Assembly: GCF_008630535.1 (NCBI RefSeq)
Contig: NZ_VWPH01000002.1
Coordinates: 124,001-188,000 of the forward strand
DNA from: Saccharopolyspora hirsuta
GTDB lineage: Bacteria > Actinomycetota > Actinomycetes > Mycobacteriales > Pseudonocardiaceae
Length of the DNA stretch: 64,000 nt
Reading direction: 5' to 3'
Under the pieces are notes generated by a model, which was not told the origin of the DNA, did not search any database, and saw only the letters and a program-made list of their open reading frames with translations. A program made the translations under genes and the position numbers. Of the stretch, positions 17,870 through 28,190 are shown piece by piece. Position 1 is the first letter of the stretch. Every line of letters starts with the position of its first letter.

Positions 17870-17928
17870 CAGTTTCAATTGAAACTGTGATCGGCCGGGC
17901 GGGGAACTCGCAGTTTCAGCTGAAACTG
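17870..17928. repeat. B-family palindrome pair, copy 1
   Basis: CAGTTTCAATTGAAACTG (17870-17887, perfect) and CAGTTTCAGCTGAAACTG (17911-17928, perfect), 41 bp apart. This is the only copy between divergent genes (pmt and rsmI), just upstream of the likely rsmI promoter, so here it could act as an operator or insulator. Confidence 0.9.
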
Positions 17929-17979
17929 CGCGACAGGCGGCCCGGACCGGGGGCGCGGCCGTCATTAGGCTTGGCCGTC

Positions 17980-18813
17980 ATGGACTCCGGCACGCTCCTG
18001 CTCGCCGCCACCCCGCTCGGCGACGTCCGCGACGCCTCCGCGCGGCTGATCGAGGCGCTCGGCTCGGCCGACGTCGTCGCCGCCGAGGACACCCGCCGGG
18101 TGCGGGCGCTGGCCAGCGCGCTCGACGTGGTGCCGACCGGCAAGGTGGTCAGCTACTACGAGGGCGTCGAGTCGGCGCGCGCCCCGATGCTGCTCGACGC
18201 GCTGCGCGAGGGCCGCACCGTGCTGCTGGTCACCGACGCGGGCATGCCCAGCGTGTCCGACCCCGGGTACCGGCTGGTGACGGCCTGCATCGCCGAGCAG
18301 CTGCCGGTGACCTGCTTGCCGGGTCCGTCCGCGGTCACCACCGCGCTGGCGCTGTCCGGGCTGCCCTCCGACCGCTTCTGCTTCGACGGCTTCCCGCCGC
18401 GCAAGCAGGGGGAGCGGCGCCGCTGGTTCGGCCGGTTGGCGGCGGAGGAGCGCACCTGCGTGTTCTTCGAAGCGCCGCACCGCCTCGCCGACGCGCTGGC
18501 CGACGCGGTCGACGTGCTCGGCGGGCAGCGGCGAGCGGCGGTCTGCCGCGAGCTGACCAAGACCTACGAGGAGATCCGCCGCGGCAGCCTCGCGGAGCTG
18601 GCGGCCTGGGCCGCCGAAGGCGTGCGCGGCGAGATCACCGTGGTGCTCGGCGGAGCCGAGCCGGAGGCGGCCGACCCGGCGGACCTGGTGGAGCAGGTGG
18701 AGCAGCGCGCGGCCGAGGGCGTCCGCCTGAAGGACGCGGTGGCCGAGGTCGCGGAGCTCGCGGGCGTCCGCAAGAAGGAGCTCTACGACGCCGTCCTCGA
18801 AGCCCGCCGCTGA
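17980..18813 (+). CDS. rsmI: 16S rRNA (cytidine-2'-O)-methyltransferase
   Basis: 277 residues, SAM-dependent tetrapyrrole-methylase fold. Methylates the 2'-OH of C1402 in 16S rRNA. The N-terminal LLLAATPLGDVRDASARLIE corresponds to the family TPIGN motif, followed by VVAAEDTRR, LVTDAGMPSVSDPG (SAM loop) and GPSAVTTALALSGLP. The -10 TAGGCT at 17966-17971 places transcription start on the ATG, so the mRNA is probably leaderless. A D-type repeat starts 3 nt after the stop. Confidence 0.94.
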   Translation: MDSGTLLLAATPLGDVRDASARLIEALGSADVVAAEDTRRVRALASALDVVPTGKVVSYYEGVESARAPMLLDALREGRTVLLVTDAGMPSVSDPGYRLVTACIAEQLPVTCLPGPSAVTTALALSGLPSDRFCFDGFPPRKQGERRRWFGRLAAEERTCVFFEAPHRLADALADAVDVLGGQRRAAVCRELTKTYEEIRRGSLAELAAWAAEGVRGEITVVLGGAEPEAADPADLVEQVEQRAAEGVRLKDAVAEVAELAGVRKKELYDAVLEARR

Positions 18814-18816
18814 TCC

Positions 18817-19100
18817 GAGATTTCAACGAGGGTTTTCCAGCCTCGTTCTGCGTGGCGGTGCAAGTGGCGGAACCTCAGCGCCCGCCTGGACTCCGGGTGC
18901 CCTGACTGATGTATGACCCGGTACACGGCGTCAGGGCCGTCCTCGCCGGAAGGAACCCCAGAGGGGTGGGCACCGTGAACCAGCGGCGGTGCCGGTTGCG
19001 AGGGTGGGCTATGCGCCTGCGGCGCATGCGACATGCCGGTCGGTGCCGTTCGCCATGCCGGTCGGTGCCGTTCGCCCTTCGCAGCTGCGGTCCACGGACG
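18817..19100 (+). repeat. D-family structured repeat, copy 2
   Basis: About 280 bp starting 3 nt after the rsmI stop in its sense orientation. Shares with copy 1 the same altered right side, and carries a tandem duplication of a 22-nt segment (ATGCCGGTCGGTGCCGTTCG plus two more bases, around 19033-19075). Nested hairpin CCCTGAC...TGTAT / ATACA...GTCAGGG is intact. Followed by an A element. Fills the gap between convergent rsmI and pabB. Confidence 0.85.
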
Positions 19101-19108
19101 GGGATGAA

Positions 19109-19152
19109 CAATTTCAATGGAAATCGCACCTCCGATTTCCATTGAAATCGCG
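19109..19152. repeat. A-family paired quasi-palindrome, copy 2
   Basis: CAATTTCAATGGAAATCG and CGATTTCCATTGAAATCG, almost perfectly complementary, loop of about 6 nt. Located 9 nt downstream of the pabB stop (minus strand), so it could be a bidirectional terminator for rsmI and pabB. Confidence 0.9.
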
Positions 19153-19160
19153 GCGGGACC

Positions 19161-20432
19161 CTAGGGTTCGGGGGCGAGGAGGCTGAGGGCCGGGGCGGCT
19201 TTGGCCAGGACCTCCAGCCATTCCCGGTCCGGGTCCGAGTCCGCGGTGATGCCGCCGCCGACGCCCAGGTGGAACACGCCGTCGGCGTGCTCCAGGGTCC
19301 GGATGGCCACGTTGAGCTCCAGGCCCGCGACCGGCGAGACCATGCCGACCGCGCCGCAGTAGACGTCGCGCGGCTGCGACTCCAGCTCGGCGATGACCTC
19401 CAGCGCGCGCACCTTCGGCGCGCCGGTCACCGACGCGGGCGGGAACGCCGCGGCCAGCAGCGCCGAGTTCGGCAGCTCCGCGGGCACCTCCGCCCGCACG
19501 TCCGAGACCAGGTGCCACACGCCCGGGTGCGGTTGCACGTCCAGCAGCCGCGGCACGGTGACCCGTCCGACCTCGGCCACCCGGCCCAGGTCGTTGCGCG
19601 CCATGTCCACGATCATCACGTTCTCCGCGACGTCCTTCGCGGACGAGCGCAGCAGGTCCGCGTTGCCGTCGTCCTGCGGTCCCCGGCGCGGCAGCGTGCC
19701 CTTGATCGGGCTGGAGTGCACCACGCGCCCGCGCCGGGTCAGGAACAGCTCCGGGGACAACGACGCCACCGCGCCCCACGACCCGGCCACGTACGCGGCC
19801 CGAGCGGGCCGGAACCGCGCGCTGCCCGCGGCGAACACCTCCAGCGGGTCGCCCCGGAACGGCACCTCGAACCGGCTGCAGATGTTGGCCTGGAAGATCT
19901 CGCCCGCGCCGATCTCCTCGACGCAGCCCCGCACCGCCTTGGCGTGCTCGTCGGCATCCGGCCGCCGGACCGGCCCGGCCGTCCACTCCGCAGGCGGCGG
20001 ATCCTCCGCCGAGACCACGTCGGCGAGCTCAGCGATCAGCTCGGACGACACCTCGCCCAGCGCCTCGAACCACCACTGCCCGCTCGCGTCGCGCCGCAGC
20101 ACGTGGTCGGCCCAACCCCACGCGGCGGTGGGCAACCGCCGAGGTCGCGGGTGCTGACCGGGGTCGGTGAGGCCGTAGCCGAGGTAGCCGATCCAGCCGC
20201 CGCCGACCGGGCCAGGCTCGCCGTGCCCCGTCGCGGTGTCCACCGTCGTGAAGGCGCGCTCGGGCGGTGTGGCGTCGACCCGCACCGACGGCGCGAGCAC
20301 CGCGGAGCCGCCGAACCAGTCGCCGGTCAGCGCGGCGGGCGGCGGCAGCCCGCGGCGGCGCGCGCGGACCGCCAAGCGGCGCAGCACCTGCTCGGCGCTC
20401 GCCGCCCCGTCAATCGACTGGGTGAATACCGG
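19161..20432 (-). CDS. pabB: Aminodeoxychorismate synthase component I
   Basis: 423 residues, chorismate-binding enzyme. Makes 4-amino-4-deoxychorismate from chorismate and ammonia for folate. Conserved blocks: GEIFQANIC, SPELFLTRRGRVVHSSPIKGT (PIKGT is diagnostic), MIVDMARNDLGRVA, and SVTGAPKVRALEVIAELE. GTG at 20432 lies 6 nt after a -10 CATACT on the minus strand, suggesting a leaderless transcript. Same position as Rv1005c of M. tuberculosis. Anthranilate synthase TrpE is the main alternative but the PIKGT motif argues for PabB. Confidence 0.88.
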   Translation of the reverse strand, partial: PVFTQSIDGAASAEQVLRRLAVRARRRGLPPPAALTGDWFGGSAVLAPSVRVDATPPERAFTTVDTATGHGEPGPVGGGWIGYLGYGLTDPGQHPRPRRLPTAAWGWADHVLRRDASGQWWFEALGEVSSELIAELADVVSAEDPPPAEWTAGPVRRPDADEHAKAVRGCVEEIGAGEIFQANICSRFEVPFRGDPLEVFAAGSARFRPARAAYVAGSWGAVASLSPELFLTRRGRVVHSSPIKGTLPRRGPQDDGNADLLRSSAKDVAENVMIVDMARNDLGRVAEVGRVTVPRLLDVQPHPGVWHLVSDVRAEVPAELPNSALLAAAFPPASVTGAPKVRALEVIAELESQPRDVYCGAVGMVSPVAGLELNVAIRTLEHADGVFHLGVGGGITADSDPDREWLEVLAKAAPALSLLAPEP

Positions 20433-20526
20433 CACGGCGCCAGTATGACCTGCGGAACATCCCGCCCGACCACCGCCGACAGCCTTGCTGGCCTGCGGGA
20501 ACATCATTTCCGCGTACGGTGTCGGC

Positions 20527-21552
20527 ATGGTGCGCGTGTTGGGTGCGACGAGGCTCACCCGGATCACCGGCGAGGACTCCTGCAACCGCACCGCCAGCCG
20601 GTTCGGGATCACCGCGACGGATCTGGGGATCATGTGGGACGACGGCCGCGGCGGTGTCCTGGTCGCGTTCGGCGACACCTACGGCGAGGGGTGGGGCGGG
20701 CACGGCGCCGGTCCGAAGCACGCCGACTGGCGGTTCAACGTCATCGCCCGGTCCACCAGCACCGACCTCGACGCCGGGCTGGAGTTCGACTGGGTGCTGC
20801 CGCGCGAGGACGGTTCCGCGGGCCAGTTCCTGCCCGCCGACCGGACCGGCGTGCGCGAGCACACCGTCATCCCGACCTCGGGCATCGCCATCGGCGACCG
20901 CAACTACCTGCACTACATGTCGGTGCGCCGCTGGGGGATGCCCGGCGTGTGGCACACCAACTACGGGGCCCTGGCGCACTCCGACGACGGCGGCCGCACC
21001 TGGACCAAGTCGGCGACCGCGGTGTGGCCGAACCGCGGGCAGCGCTGGTGGAGCCGGTTCCGGCGGCGCGACCCGGGCGGGCACCCGTTCCAGATGATCG
21101 CCTTCGCCGGGGTGCTGGACGGCCGGGTGCACCTGCTGGGCACCCCGAGCGGCCGGTTCGGCGCCGGGCACCTGGCCCGCGTCGGCGCCGACGACCTGCT
21201 GGAACCTGCGGCGTACGAGTACTGGACGGGCACCGGGTGGAGCCGCGACGAGCGCGCCGCGGAGCCGGTGCTCAGCGCCCCGGTGGCGGAGCTGTCGGTG
21301 CAGTTCAACCACCACTTCGGCCGGTGGTTCGCGGTGCACCTGGACGAGCACCGCGCGGCGATCGTGCTGCGCACCGCCCCGGAGCTGACCGGTCCGTGGA
21401 CCGGCGGTGAGGTCCTGGTGCCGGGCACCCGCTACCCGGGGCTCTACGGCGGCTTCCAGCACCCGTGGTCGGCGGACCGCCCGGCGATCCACTTCACCCT
21501 GACCCGGTGGGGCCCGTACAACGTCGACCTCTTCCGCGCCGACCTCGCCTGA
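20527..21552 (+). CDS. DUF4185 protein (GH183-like, possible D-arabinanase)
   Basis: 341 residues. The stretch TATDLGIMWDDGRGGVLVAFGDTYG is the DUF4185 signature; DGGRTW is an Asp-box-like turn of a propeller fold. The family includes endo-D-arabinanases acting on mycobacterial arabinogalactan (assigned GH183, from memory of recent work). No signal peptide is visible from the ATG at 20527, which has a -10 TACGGT 6 nt upstream and no leader. Arabinogalactan is present in this order of bacteria, so wall turnover is possible, but export would need explaining. Function is otherwise unknown. Confidence 0.75.
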   Translation: MVRVLGATRLTRITGEDSCNRTASRFGITATDLGIMWDDGRGGVLVAFGDTYGEGWGGHGAGPKHADWRFNVIARSTSTDLDAGLEFDWVLPREDGSAGQFLPADRTGVREHTVIPTSGIAIGDRNYLHYMSVRRWGMPGVWHTNYGALAHSDDGGRTWTKSATAVWPNRGQRWWSRFRRRDPGGHPFQMIAFAGVLDGRVHLLGTPSGRFGAGHLARVGADDLLEPAAYEYWTGTGWSRDERAAEPVLSAPVAELSVQFNHHFGRWFAVHLDEHRAAIVLRTAPELTGPWTGGEVLVPGTRYPGLYGGFQHPWSADRPAIHFTLTRWGPYNVDLFRADLA

Positions 21553-21651
21553 CCGCCGCGCGTCCGGGTGAACTGATCGCCGGGGCGCGTCACCTTCGCG
21601 TTCCGAGCCCGTTGTGCTTCGCAAAACCCCACGACGAGGTGAGGTCGGAAC

Positions 21652-22500
21652 ATGCGGATCAGAGGTGCCCTGGCCGGATTGGCGGCGCTGCTCGCGGTCA
21701 CCGCGGCGGCGACCCCGGCGACCGCCGAACCGGCGAACGTCGAACCCGCACCCCCCGGGGTCAACGACTGGAGCTGCCAGCCGAGCGAGGAGCACCCCAC
21801 GCCCGTGGTCCTGGTGCACGGCCTCGGCGGTTCCGCCCCCACGAACTGGGCCTACATGGGCCCGAAGCTGGTCAGCGAGGGCTACTGCGTGTACGCGCTG
21901 ACCTACGGCCAGCCGCCGCTGGTGCCGCCGATCACCGGTGGTTTCTCGCCGATGGAGGAGAGCGCGCCCGAGCTGGCCGAGTTCGTCGACGAGGTGCTGG
22001 CCGCGACCGGCGCGGAGCAGGTCGACCTGGTCGGCCACTCCGAGGGCACCGTGATGCCGCAGTACTACCTGAAGTTCCTCGGCGGCGCCGACAAGGTGCA
22101 GCGCTACGTGGCGATCACACCGCTCTACGACGGCACCACGCTGCACAGCACCTCGGAGCTGCTCGACCGGCTCGCCGAGGAGATCCCGGTGGTCGGCGAG
22201 ATCCCGGACGAGCTGTGCGGCTCGTGCCGCCAGTTCTTCAAGGACTCCGACTTCATGAAGAAGCTCAACGCCGACGGCGCCGCGGTGCCCGGCATCGAGT
22301 ACACGACGATCATGACCAAGTACGACCAGCTGGTCACCCCGTACACCAGCGGCCACCTGGACGGCGCGACCAACATCGTCCTGCAGGACGTCTGCCCGAA
22401 CGACTTCTCCGAGCACGTCGCGGTGGCCTTCAACCCCAACGTCGCCCGCCTGGTCCTCAACGCCCTCGACCCGGCCCACGCCCAACCCGTCCGCTGCTGA
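21652..22500 (+). CDS. Secreted lipase/esterase, alpha/beta hydrolase
   Basis: 282 residues. Signal peptide (MRIRGALAGLAALLAVTAAATPATA, cleavage after ATA). The oxyanion turn is LVHGLGGSAPTNW, the nucleophile elbow is GHSEG (Ser around residue 128) and a C-terminal His lies in SEHVAVAFNPNVARLVLNALDP. This is the class 2 lipase (LipA/EstB) type common in Streptomyces and relatives. Cysteines such as CGSC suggest disulfides in the exported protein. ATG follows GAGGTCGGA. An A-type repeat follows. Confidence 0.87.
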   Translation: MRIRGALAGLAALLAVTAAATPATAEPANVEPAPPGVNDWSCQPSEEHPTPVVLVHGLGGSAPTNWAYMGPKLVSEGYCVYALTYGQPPLVPPITGGFSPMEESAPELAEFVDEVLAATGAEQVDLVGHSEGTVMPQYYLKFLGGADKVQRYVAITPLYDGTTLHSTSELLDRLAEEIPVVGEIPDELCGSCRQFFKDSDFMKKLNADGAAVPGIEYTTIMTKYDQLVTPYTSGHLDGATNIVLQDVCPNDFSEHVAVAFNPNVARLVLNALDPAHAQPVRC

Positions 22501-22527
22501 ACCGCTGTCCCCGCTTCGGTGGTTACG

Positions 22528-22571
22528 CAATTTCAATGGAACTCGGATAGTCGATTTCCATTGAAATTGCG
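22528..22571. repeat. A-family paired quasi-palindrome, copy 3
   Basis: CAATTTCAATGGAACTCG and CGATTTCCATTGAAATTG with one mismatch, between the lipase gene and metG (same direction). The metG -10 box begins about 60 nt downstream. Confidence 0.88.
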
Positions 22572-22645
22572 GACCTCCGCCAGCCGGCCCCGGGAACCAG
22601 GAACCCGTTCGAGGTCACGTGGCTTCGAACCGTAGTCTGGTCGGC

Positions 22646-24439
22646 ATGAGTGCCTCTGTGTTGACCGCTGTGGCTTGGCCCTACGCCAACGGTCCGCGGC
22701 ACATCGGCCACGTCTCCGGCTTCGGTGTGCCCTCGGACGTCTTCTCGCGCTACCAGCGAATGGCGGGCAACCAGGTGCTCATGGTGTCCGGCACGGACGA
22801 GCACGGCACCCCCATCTCGGTGCAGGCGGAGAAGGAAGGCCTGACCACCCGGCAGCTCGCCGACAAGTACAACCGGGTCATCGCCGAGGACTTGCAGGGC
22901 CTCGGCCTGTCCTACGACCTGTTCACCCGCACCACCACCGGCAACCACTACGAGGTCGTCCAGCAGATCTTCCTCGCGCTGCACCGCAACGGCTACGTGG
23001 TGCCCAAGACCACCACCGGCGCGATCAGCCCGTCCACCGGCCGCACGCTGCCGGACCGCTACATCGAGGGCACCTGCCCGATCTGCGGTTACGACGGTGC
23101 CCGCGGTGACCAGTGCGACAACTGCGGCAACCAGCTCGACCCGGCCGACCTGATCAACCCGGTGTCCCGGATCAACGGCGAGACGCCGGAGTTCGTGGAG
23201 ACCGAGCACCTGTTCCTGGACCTGCCCGCGTTCACCGAGTCGCTGGGCAAGTGGCTGTCCACCCGCACCGGCTGGCGCCCGAACGTGCTCAAGTTCGCGC
23301 AGAACCTGGTCGAGGACATGCGGCCGCGCGCGATCAGCCGCGACCTGGACTGGGGCGTGCCGATCCCGCTGGACGGCTGGCGCGACCAGCCGATGAAGCG
23401 GTTCTACGTGTGGTTCGACGCGGTGATCGGCTACCTGTCGGCCAGCGTCGAGTGGGCCCGCCGGACCGGCGACGCGGACGCCTGGAAGCAGTGGTGGACC
23501 GACCCGTCGGCCAAGGCCTACTACTTCATGGGCAAGGACAACATCACCTTCCACGCCCAGATCTGGCCGACCCTGCTGATGGGCCACAACGGCCAGGGCG
23601 ACAAGGGCGGCTCGGTCGGCCCGTTCGGCGAGCTGAACCTGCCGGACGAGATCGTCTCCAGCGAGTTCCTCACCATGAGCGGGTCGAAGTTCTCCACCTC
23701 CCGCGGCACGGTGATCTACGTGCGGGACTTCCTGCGCGAGTTCGGCCCGGACACCCTGCGGTACTTCATCTCGGTGGCCGGTCCGGAGAACCAGGACACC
23801 GACTTCACCTGGGACGAGTTCGTCCGCCGCACCAACTTCGAGCTGGCCAACGAGTGGGGCAACCTGGTCAACCGCTCGATCTCGATGGCCGCGAAGAACA
23901 ACGGCGCGGTGCCCGCCCCGACCGCGCCGCAGGCCGCGGACGAGGAGCTGAAGGCGTTGTCCCGCAACGCCTTCGAGACCGTCGGCGGGCACCTGGAGCG
24001 GTCCCGTTTCAAGGCCGCCGCGCAGGAGGCGATGCGCGTGGTGTCGGCGGCGAACAAGTACCTGTCCGACCAGGAGCCGTGGAAGCTCAGGGAGGACCCG
24101 GACCGGCGCGACGCCGTCCTGCACACCGCGCTGCAGGTGGTCTCGGACGCCAACACGCTGCTCACCCCGTTCCTGCCGCACTCGGCGCAGAAGGTGCACG
24201 AGCTGCTGGGCGGCACCGGGGTCTGGTCGGCGCAGCCGGAGATCCGCGAGGTGCCGGACCTGGACGACGCGAGCGTCGAGTACCCGGTGCTGATGGGCGA
24301 GTACGCGGCCGAGCAGGCGGCGTGGCGCTCCACCGACATCGAGGTCGGTCGGCCGCTGAGCAAGCCGACGCCGCTGTTCGCCAAGCTGGACCCGAAGCTG
24401 GCCGAGACCGGCCCCGAGTGGGCCCCGATCGAGAGCTGA
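22646..24439 (+). CDS. metG: Methionyl-tRNA synthetase
   Basis: 597 residues. HIGH signature HIGH at about 15-18, zinc knuckle CPICG...[10 protein letters not shown], the KMSKS-equivalent region [11 protein letters not shown], and an anticodon-binding domain beginning [20 protein letters not shown]. Charges tRNA-Met. The ATG at 22646 is chosen because it matches family N-termini ([17 protein letters not shown]) and a -10 TAGTCT (22633-22638) makes it leaderless; a GTG 27 nt upstream is unlikely. First gene of the conserved metG-tatD-rpfB-rsmA-ispE group. Confidence 0.96.
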   Translation: MSASVLTAVAWPYANGPRHIGHVSGFGVPSDVFSRYQRMAGNQVLMVSGTDEHGTPISVQAEKEGLTTRQLADKYNRVIAEDLQGLGLSYDLFTRTTTGNHYEVVQQIFLALHRNGYVVPKTTTGAISPSTGRTLPDRYIEGTCPICGYDGARGDQCDNCGNQLDPADLINPVSRINGETPEFVETEHLFLDLPAFTESLGKWLSTRTGWRPNVLKFAQNLVEDMRPRAISRDLDWGVPIPLDGWRDQPMKRFYVWFDAVIGYLSASVEWARRTGDADAWKQWWTDPSAKAYYFMGKDNITFHAQIWPTLLMGHNGQGDKGGSVGPFGELNLPDEIVSSEFLTMSGSKFSTSRGTVIYVRDFLREFGPDTLRYFISVAGPENQDTDFTWDEFVRRTNFELANEWGNLVNRSISMAAKNNGAVPAPTAPQAADEELKALSRNAFETVGGHLERSRFKAAAQEAMRVVSAANKYLSDQEPWKLREDPDRRDAVLHTALQVVSDANTLLTPFLPHSAQKVHELLGGTGVWSAQPEIREVPDLDDASVEYPVLMGEYAAEQAAWRSTDIEVGRPLSKPTPLFAKLDPKLAETGPEWAPIES

Positions 24440-24450
24440 GCACTGCGAGC

Positions 24451-24483
24451 TGAGGGGCATCCGTCGACCGCGGGTGCCCCTCA
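24451..24483 (+). terminator. Hairpin between metG and tatD
   Basis: TGAGGGGCA (24451-24459) pairs with TGCCCCTCA (24475-24483), 11 nt after the metG stop. Ends 19 nt before tatD, so it may attenuate rather than fully terminate. Confidence 0.55.
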
Positions 24484-24502
24484 CCCGCGTTGGAGAGGTG
24501 CG

Positions 24503-25342
24503 ATGAGCAAGCGGGACCGGAAGCGGGAGCTGCCGCCGGTGCCGGAGGCGCTGCCGGCGCCTGCGGTGGACGCGCACACCCACCTGGACGCCTGCGGGGC
24601 GAAGACCCCCGACGAGGTGCGGGCCGTCGTGGACCGCGCGGAGTCCGCCGGGATCGGCCGGGTGGTGACCGTCGCCGACGACATCTCCTCGGCGCAGTGG
24701 GCGGTCGAGGCGGCCACCTGGGACGACCGGGTGTTCGCCGCGGTCGCGCTGCACCCCACCCGCACCAAGGACTTCGACGACGCCGACCGCGGCACGCTGG
24801 AGAAGCTGGTCGAGCACCCGCGGGTGGTCGCGGTCGGCGAGACCGGCCTCGACTACTACTGGGACTACTCGCCGCCGGAACCGCAGCAGGAGGCGTTCCG
24901 CTGGCACATCGACCTGGCCAAGCGCAGCGGCAAGCCGCTGATGATCCACGACCGCGACGCGCACCAGGACATCCTGCGCATCCTCGCCGAGGAGGGCGCC
25001 CCGGAGAAGGTGGTGTTCCACTGCTTCTCCGGCGACGCCGAGTTCGCGCGGGCCTGCGTGGACGCCGGGTACGTGCTCTCGTTCGCCGGGACGGCGACCT
25101 TCCGCAACGCCAACGCCAGGGGGCTGCGCGAGGCGGCGCAGCTGGTGCCGCTGGAGCAGATGGTGGTGGAGACCGACGCGCCGTTCCTCACCCCGCACCC
25201 GTTCCGGGGCCAGCCGAACGAGCCCTACTGCGTTAATTACACCCTCCGGGATCTTGCCGAACTCCGTGGCATGACCCTGGAAGAACTCGTGGTAGCGACA
25301 ACCGCCACCGCCGAGCGGCTCTTCGCCCTCGATCAGGTGTAA
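24503..25342 (+). CDS. tatD: TatD-family metal-dependent DNase
   Basis: 279 residues. Metal-site motifs: VDAHTHLD (His-x-His), GETGLDYYWD (Glu), HDRDAH, HCFSGDAEFA and VVETDAPFLTPHP (Asp). TatD enzymes are 3'-5' exonucleases linked to DNA repair. Same position as Rv1008. ATG follows GGAGAGG. Confidence 0.92.
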   Translation: MSKRDRKRELPPVPEALPAPAVDAHTHLDACGAKTPDEVRAVVDRAESAGIGRVVTVADDISSAQWAVEAATWDDRVFAAVALHPTRTKDFDDADRGTLEKLVEHPRVVAVGETGLDYYWDYSPPEPQQEAFRWHIDLAKRSGKPLMIHDRDAHQDILRILAEEGAPEKVVFHCFSGDAEFARACVDAGYVLSFAGTATFRNANARGLREAAQLVPLEQMVVETDAPFLTPHPFRGQPNEPYCVNYTLRDLAELRGMTLEELVVATTATAERLFALDQV

Positions 25343-25873
<531 letters not shown>

Positions 25874-25925
25874 CGTGAACGGCTCGCCCTGGGACGCAGT
25901 TCCCACGGTGAGGGGAGGGGAGCCT

Positions 25926-25952
25926 GGCCCGAGCACGCAGCGCGCTCGGGCC
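25926..25952 (+). terminator. Hairpin after rpf
   Basis: GGCCCGAGC (25926-25934) pairs with GCTCGGGCC (25944-25952), 53 nt after the rpf stop. Probable terminator. Confidence 0.6.
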
Positions 25953-26155
25953 GGGCTCGCGTCGTCCGGCCGGAAAACGGCCGATCCGCTGCGTTGACGG
26001 CCTCGTGTGTTACATCACCCAGGTCCGCGGGAAATCAGTTAACGCACCGGGTTCGGTACCTCCGAACGGGGCAAATTCGGGCGATCTTGCTTACTGATCG
26101 TGGTTGGTTGCCTGGCAAACCGGCGTAACGCAGATCACATGCGAGAACCGGGTGC

Positions 26156-26184
26156 TTGGCTGCACCGGTTGATCACGCTAGAGT
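26156..26184 (+). promoter_or_regulatory. Predicted rpfB promoter
   Basis: TTGGCT (26156-26161) and TAGAGT (26179-26184) with a 17-nt spacer. Start of transcription near 26191 would give a leader of about 250 nt before the rpfB GTG. Confidence 0.5.
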
Positions 26185-26190
26185 CTCGGC

Positions 26191-26442
26191 CTCGTAACCG
26201 ATGACAACCAGTCATGGGGAACGCCCGTTAGTCTCGCCGGTGTACGTCGGGGAAGCGGGCCGCGGGCAAGGGCGCCCCGGTCGGCTAGGACGGCAGTTGG
26301 CTTGCGGGAGTCGGATACAGACACGAAGCACGAAGGTTGTGCGCCTGCTGGGAGCGAGGGAGTTGAGCGACGACATGGTCTCGCCCGACGCAACGCCCGT
26401 CCCGCATCAGCGCGACTTCCGCCTTCGGGAGGTAACGACCCT
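26191..26442 (+). other. Long rpfB leader, candidate cis-regulatory RNA
   Basis: The 569-nt gap 25874-26442 holds the rpf terminator, the rpfB promoter and this leader. Long rpf leaders in actinobacteria commonly carry a c-di-AMP (ydaO) riboswitch, but I cannot find its diagnostic core here. An 81-codon frame starting at 26201 overlaps the rpfB start (GTGA) but has poor third-codon GC and is probably not a gene. Confidence 0.4.
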
Positions 26443-27933
26443 GTGAACGGACGCGGCGAGCCCAGCTATCCCGGCCATCAGGCCGAGGGCTACTGGGCCG
26501 ATTCCTTCGACTCTGCGACGGACTGGTTCACCCCGGTGCAGGCCGCTGAGCAGCACACCGCGGTCGGTCTGCTGGACCGACCCGAGTACGAGCGCTACCC
26601 GGCCGATGACCACCCCAGCTTCCCGCCGGGCGCCCTGGACATCACCCCGGCGGACATCTACGAGGCCCTCGGCCCGGACGCCGAGGACATGCTCGCGACC
26701 GCCGAGATCGACGTCGACGAGGTCATCCGGCTGATCAACGCCGAGACCACCGTCCTGCCGCCGCTGGTCATCCCGGACGCGCTGCCGGAGGCCGAGGCGG
26801 GCGACGCCCCGTCGCCGGAGGCGGTCGAGGCGATCACCGTCTGGAAGCGGCGCTTCCTCAAGGGCGCGGTGGCCGGCGTGCTGCTCACCCTCACCGGCAC
26901 CGGCGGCGCGGCCGCCGCGATGGACAAGTCGGTGACCGTCGAGATCGACGGCCACGAGCGCACCATCAACACCTACGAGAGCACCGTCGCCGAGGTCCTC
27001 GAGGACGAGGGCATCGCGATCGGCCAGCACGACGCGCTGAGCCCGTCCCCGCAGGCCAAGGTCGGCCACGGCGACACCATCACGCTCGACCGCGGCCGCC
27101 TGCTCAAGCTCAACGTGGACGGCGAGGTCCGCGAGGAGTGGGTCCGCTCGGTCACCGTCGGGCAGGCGCTGCAGCAGCTCGGCGTGCCCACCGACGGCGC
27201 CTGGCTCTCCGCCGACCGCAACATGGCCGTGCCGAGCGAAGGCATGGAGCTGGTCATCAAGACCAGCAAGGACATCACCCTCATCGACGGCGCGGGTGCG
27301 CCGCGGCAGCTGACCACCACCGCCGCCAACATCGATGAGCTGCTCAAGGAGCAGAACCTCCAGCTCGGCGCCGAGGACACCATCACCCCGGGCGGCGACC
27401 AGCGGCTGGTCACCGGCGCCGAGGTGCGCATCGTCCGCACCGGCAGCACGGTGGTCAACGTGACCATGCCGATCGAGCCGCCGGTGCGCGAGATCGTCGA
27501 CAACACGATGTTCAAGGGCGAGGAGCGGGTCGAGTTCCCCGGCGTGCCCGGCGAGAAGATCGTGACCACCCGCGTGACCACCCGCAACGGCGAGGAGATC
27601 AACCGGGAGACGGTCGGCGAGAAGGTCACCAAGGAAGCGCAGGAGAAGGTCGTGCGCGTCGGTGGCAAGCAGCCGCCGACCAGCGGGGTCTGGGACAAGC
27701 TGGCGCAGTGCGAGTCCGGCGGCAACTGGGCCATCAACAGCGGCAACGGCTACTACGGCGGCCTGCAGTTCAACAAGTCCACCTGGGACGCCTACGGCGG
27801 CGACCAGTACGCCCCGTACCCCCACCAGGCCAGCCGCGAACAGCAGATCGCGGTCGCGGAGAAGGTCCGCGCGGCCCGAGGCGGCGGCTACGGCGCCTGG
27901 CCAGGCTGCTCCTCCAAGCTCGGCCTCAGCTGA
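26443..27933 (+). CDS. rpfB: Resuscitation-promoting factor RpfB
   Basis: 496 residues. A cytoplasmic N-terminal stretch of about 130 residues, unusually long for RpfB, precedes one membrane segment (about 136-158). Three DUF348 repeats follow ([44 protein letters not shown]), then a G5 domain ([19 protein letters not shown]...), then the Rpf catalytic domain with Glu in CESGGNW. GTG at 26443 follows GGGAGG. Cell-surface peptidoglycan hydrolase; Rv1009 equivalent between tatD and rsmA. Confidence 0.94.
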   Translation: MNGRGEPSYPGHQAEGYWADSFDSATDWFTPVQAAEQHTAVGLLDRPEYERYPADDHPSFPPGALDITPADIYEALGPDAEDMLATAEIDVDEVIRLINAETTVLPPLVIPDALPEAEAGDAPSPEAVEAITVWKRRFLKGAVAGVLLTLTGTGGAAAAMDKSVTVEIDGHERTINTYESTVAEVLEDEGIAIGQHDALSPSPQAKVGHGDTITLDRGRLLKLNVDGEVREEWVRSVTVGQALQQLGVPTDGAWLSADRNMAVPSEGMELVIKTSKDITLIDGAGAPRQLTTTAANIDELLKEQNLQLGAEDTITPGGDQRLVTGAEVRIVRTGSTVVNVTMPIEPPVREIVDNTMFKGEERVEFPGVPGEKIVTTRVTTRNGEEINRETVGEKVTKEAQEKVVRVGGKQPPTSGVWDKLAQCESGGNWAINSGNGYYGGLQFNKSTWDAYGGDQYAPYPHQASREQQIAVAEKVRAARGGGYGAWPGCSSKLGLS

Positions 27934-27948
27934 CGAAGCGCACGTCCT

Positions 27949-28190
27949 TGCGTGGCGGTGCCGGTAGCGGAACCTCAGCGCCCGCCTGGTTGTGGGTGCC
28001 CTGACTTGTGTATGACCCGATACACGGCGTCAGGGCCGTCCTCGCCAGGCGAACGCTGAGAACCCGCGGCGGTGCCGGTTGCGGGGGTGGGTTATGCGCC
28101 TGGCGGCGCATGCGACCCTCGTCGATCGGTGCCGGTCGCCCGTCGCGGTCCCTGTTCACCGCCGAAAGCAGCGTCGCTGCTTGCCTGACG
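27949..28190 (+). repeat. D-family structured repeat, copy 3
   Basis: Begins 15 nt after the rpfB stop in its sense orientation. Outer arms CCTCAGCGCCCGCCTGG / CCAGGCGAACGCTGAG, inner CCCTGAC...TGTAT / ATACA...GTCAGGG, a GCGCCTGGCGGC hairpin, and a 3' hairpin AAGCAGC-GTC-GCTGCTT instead of an A element. Together with about 60 nt of rsmA promoter this explains the 334-nt gap 27934-28267. Confidence 0.85.

Noticed and set aside
17870-17928. True chromosomal parS site
   Set aside because: The central CG of parS is replaced by AT or GC and the motif occurs in pairs at several loci far too often; kept only as a hypothesis about a ParB-like protein.
26191-26442. c-di-AMP (ydaO) riboswitch upstream of rpfB
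   Set aside because: Expected from the gene type, but the diagnostic conserved segments could not be identified; left as an unassigned leader.
26201-26446. 81-codon frame overlapping the rpfB start
   Set aside because: Third-codon GC is low for this genome, it contains TTA, CTA and ATA codons and no recognisable motif; the region is better read as a leader.
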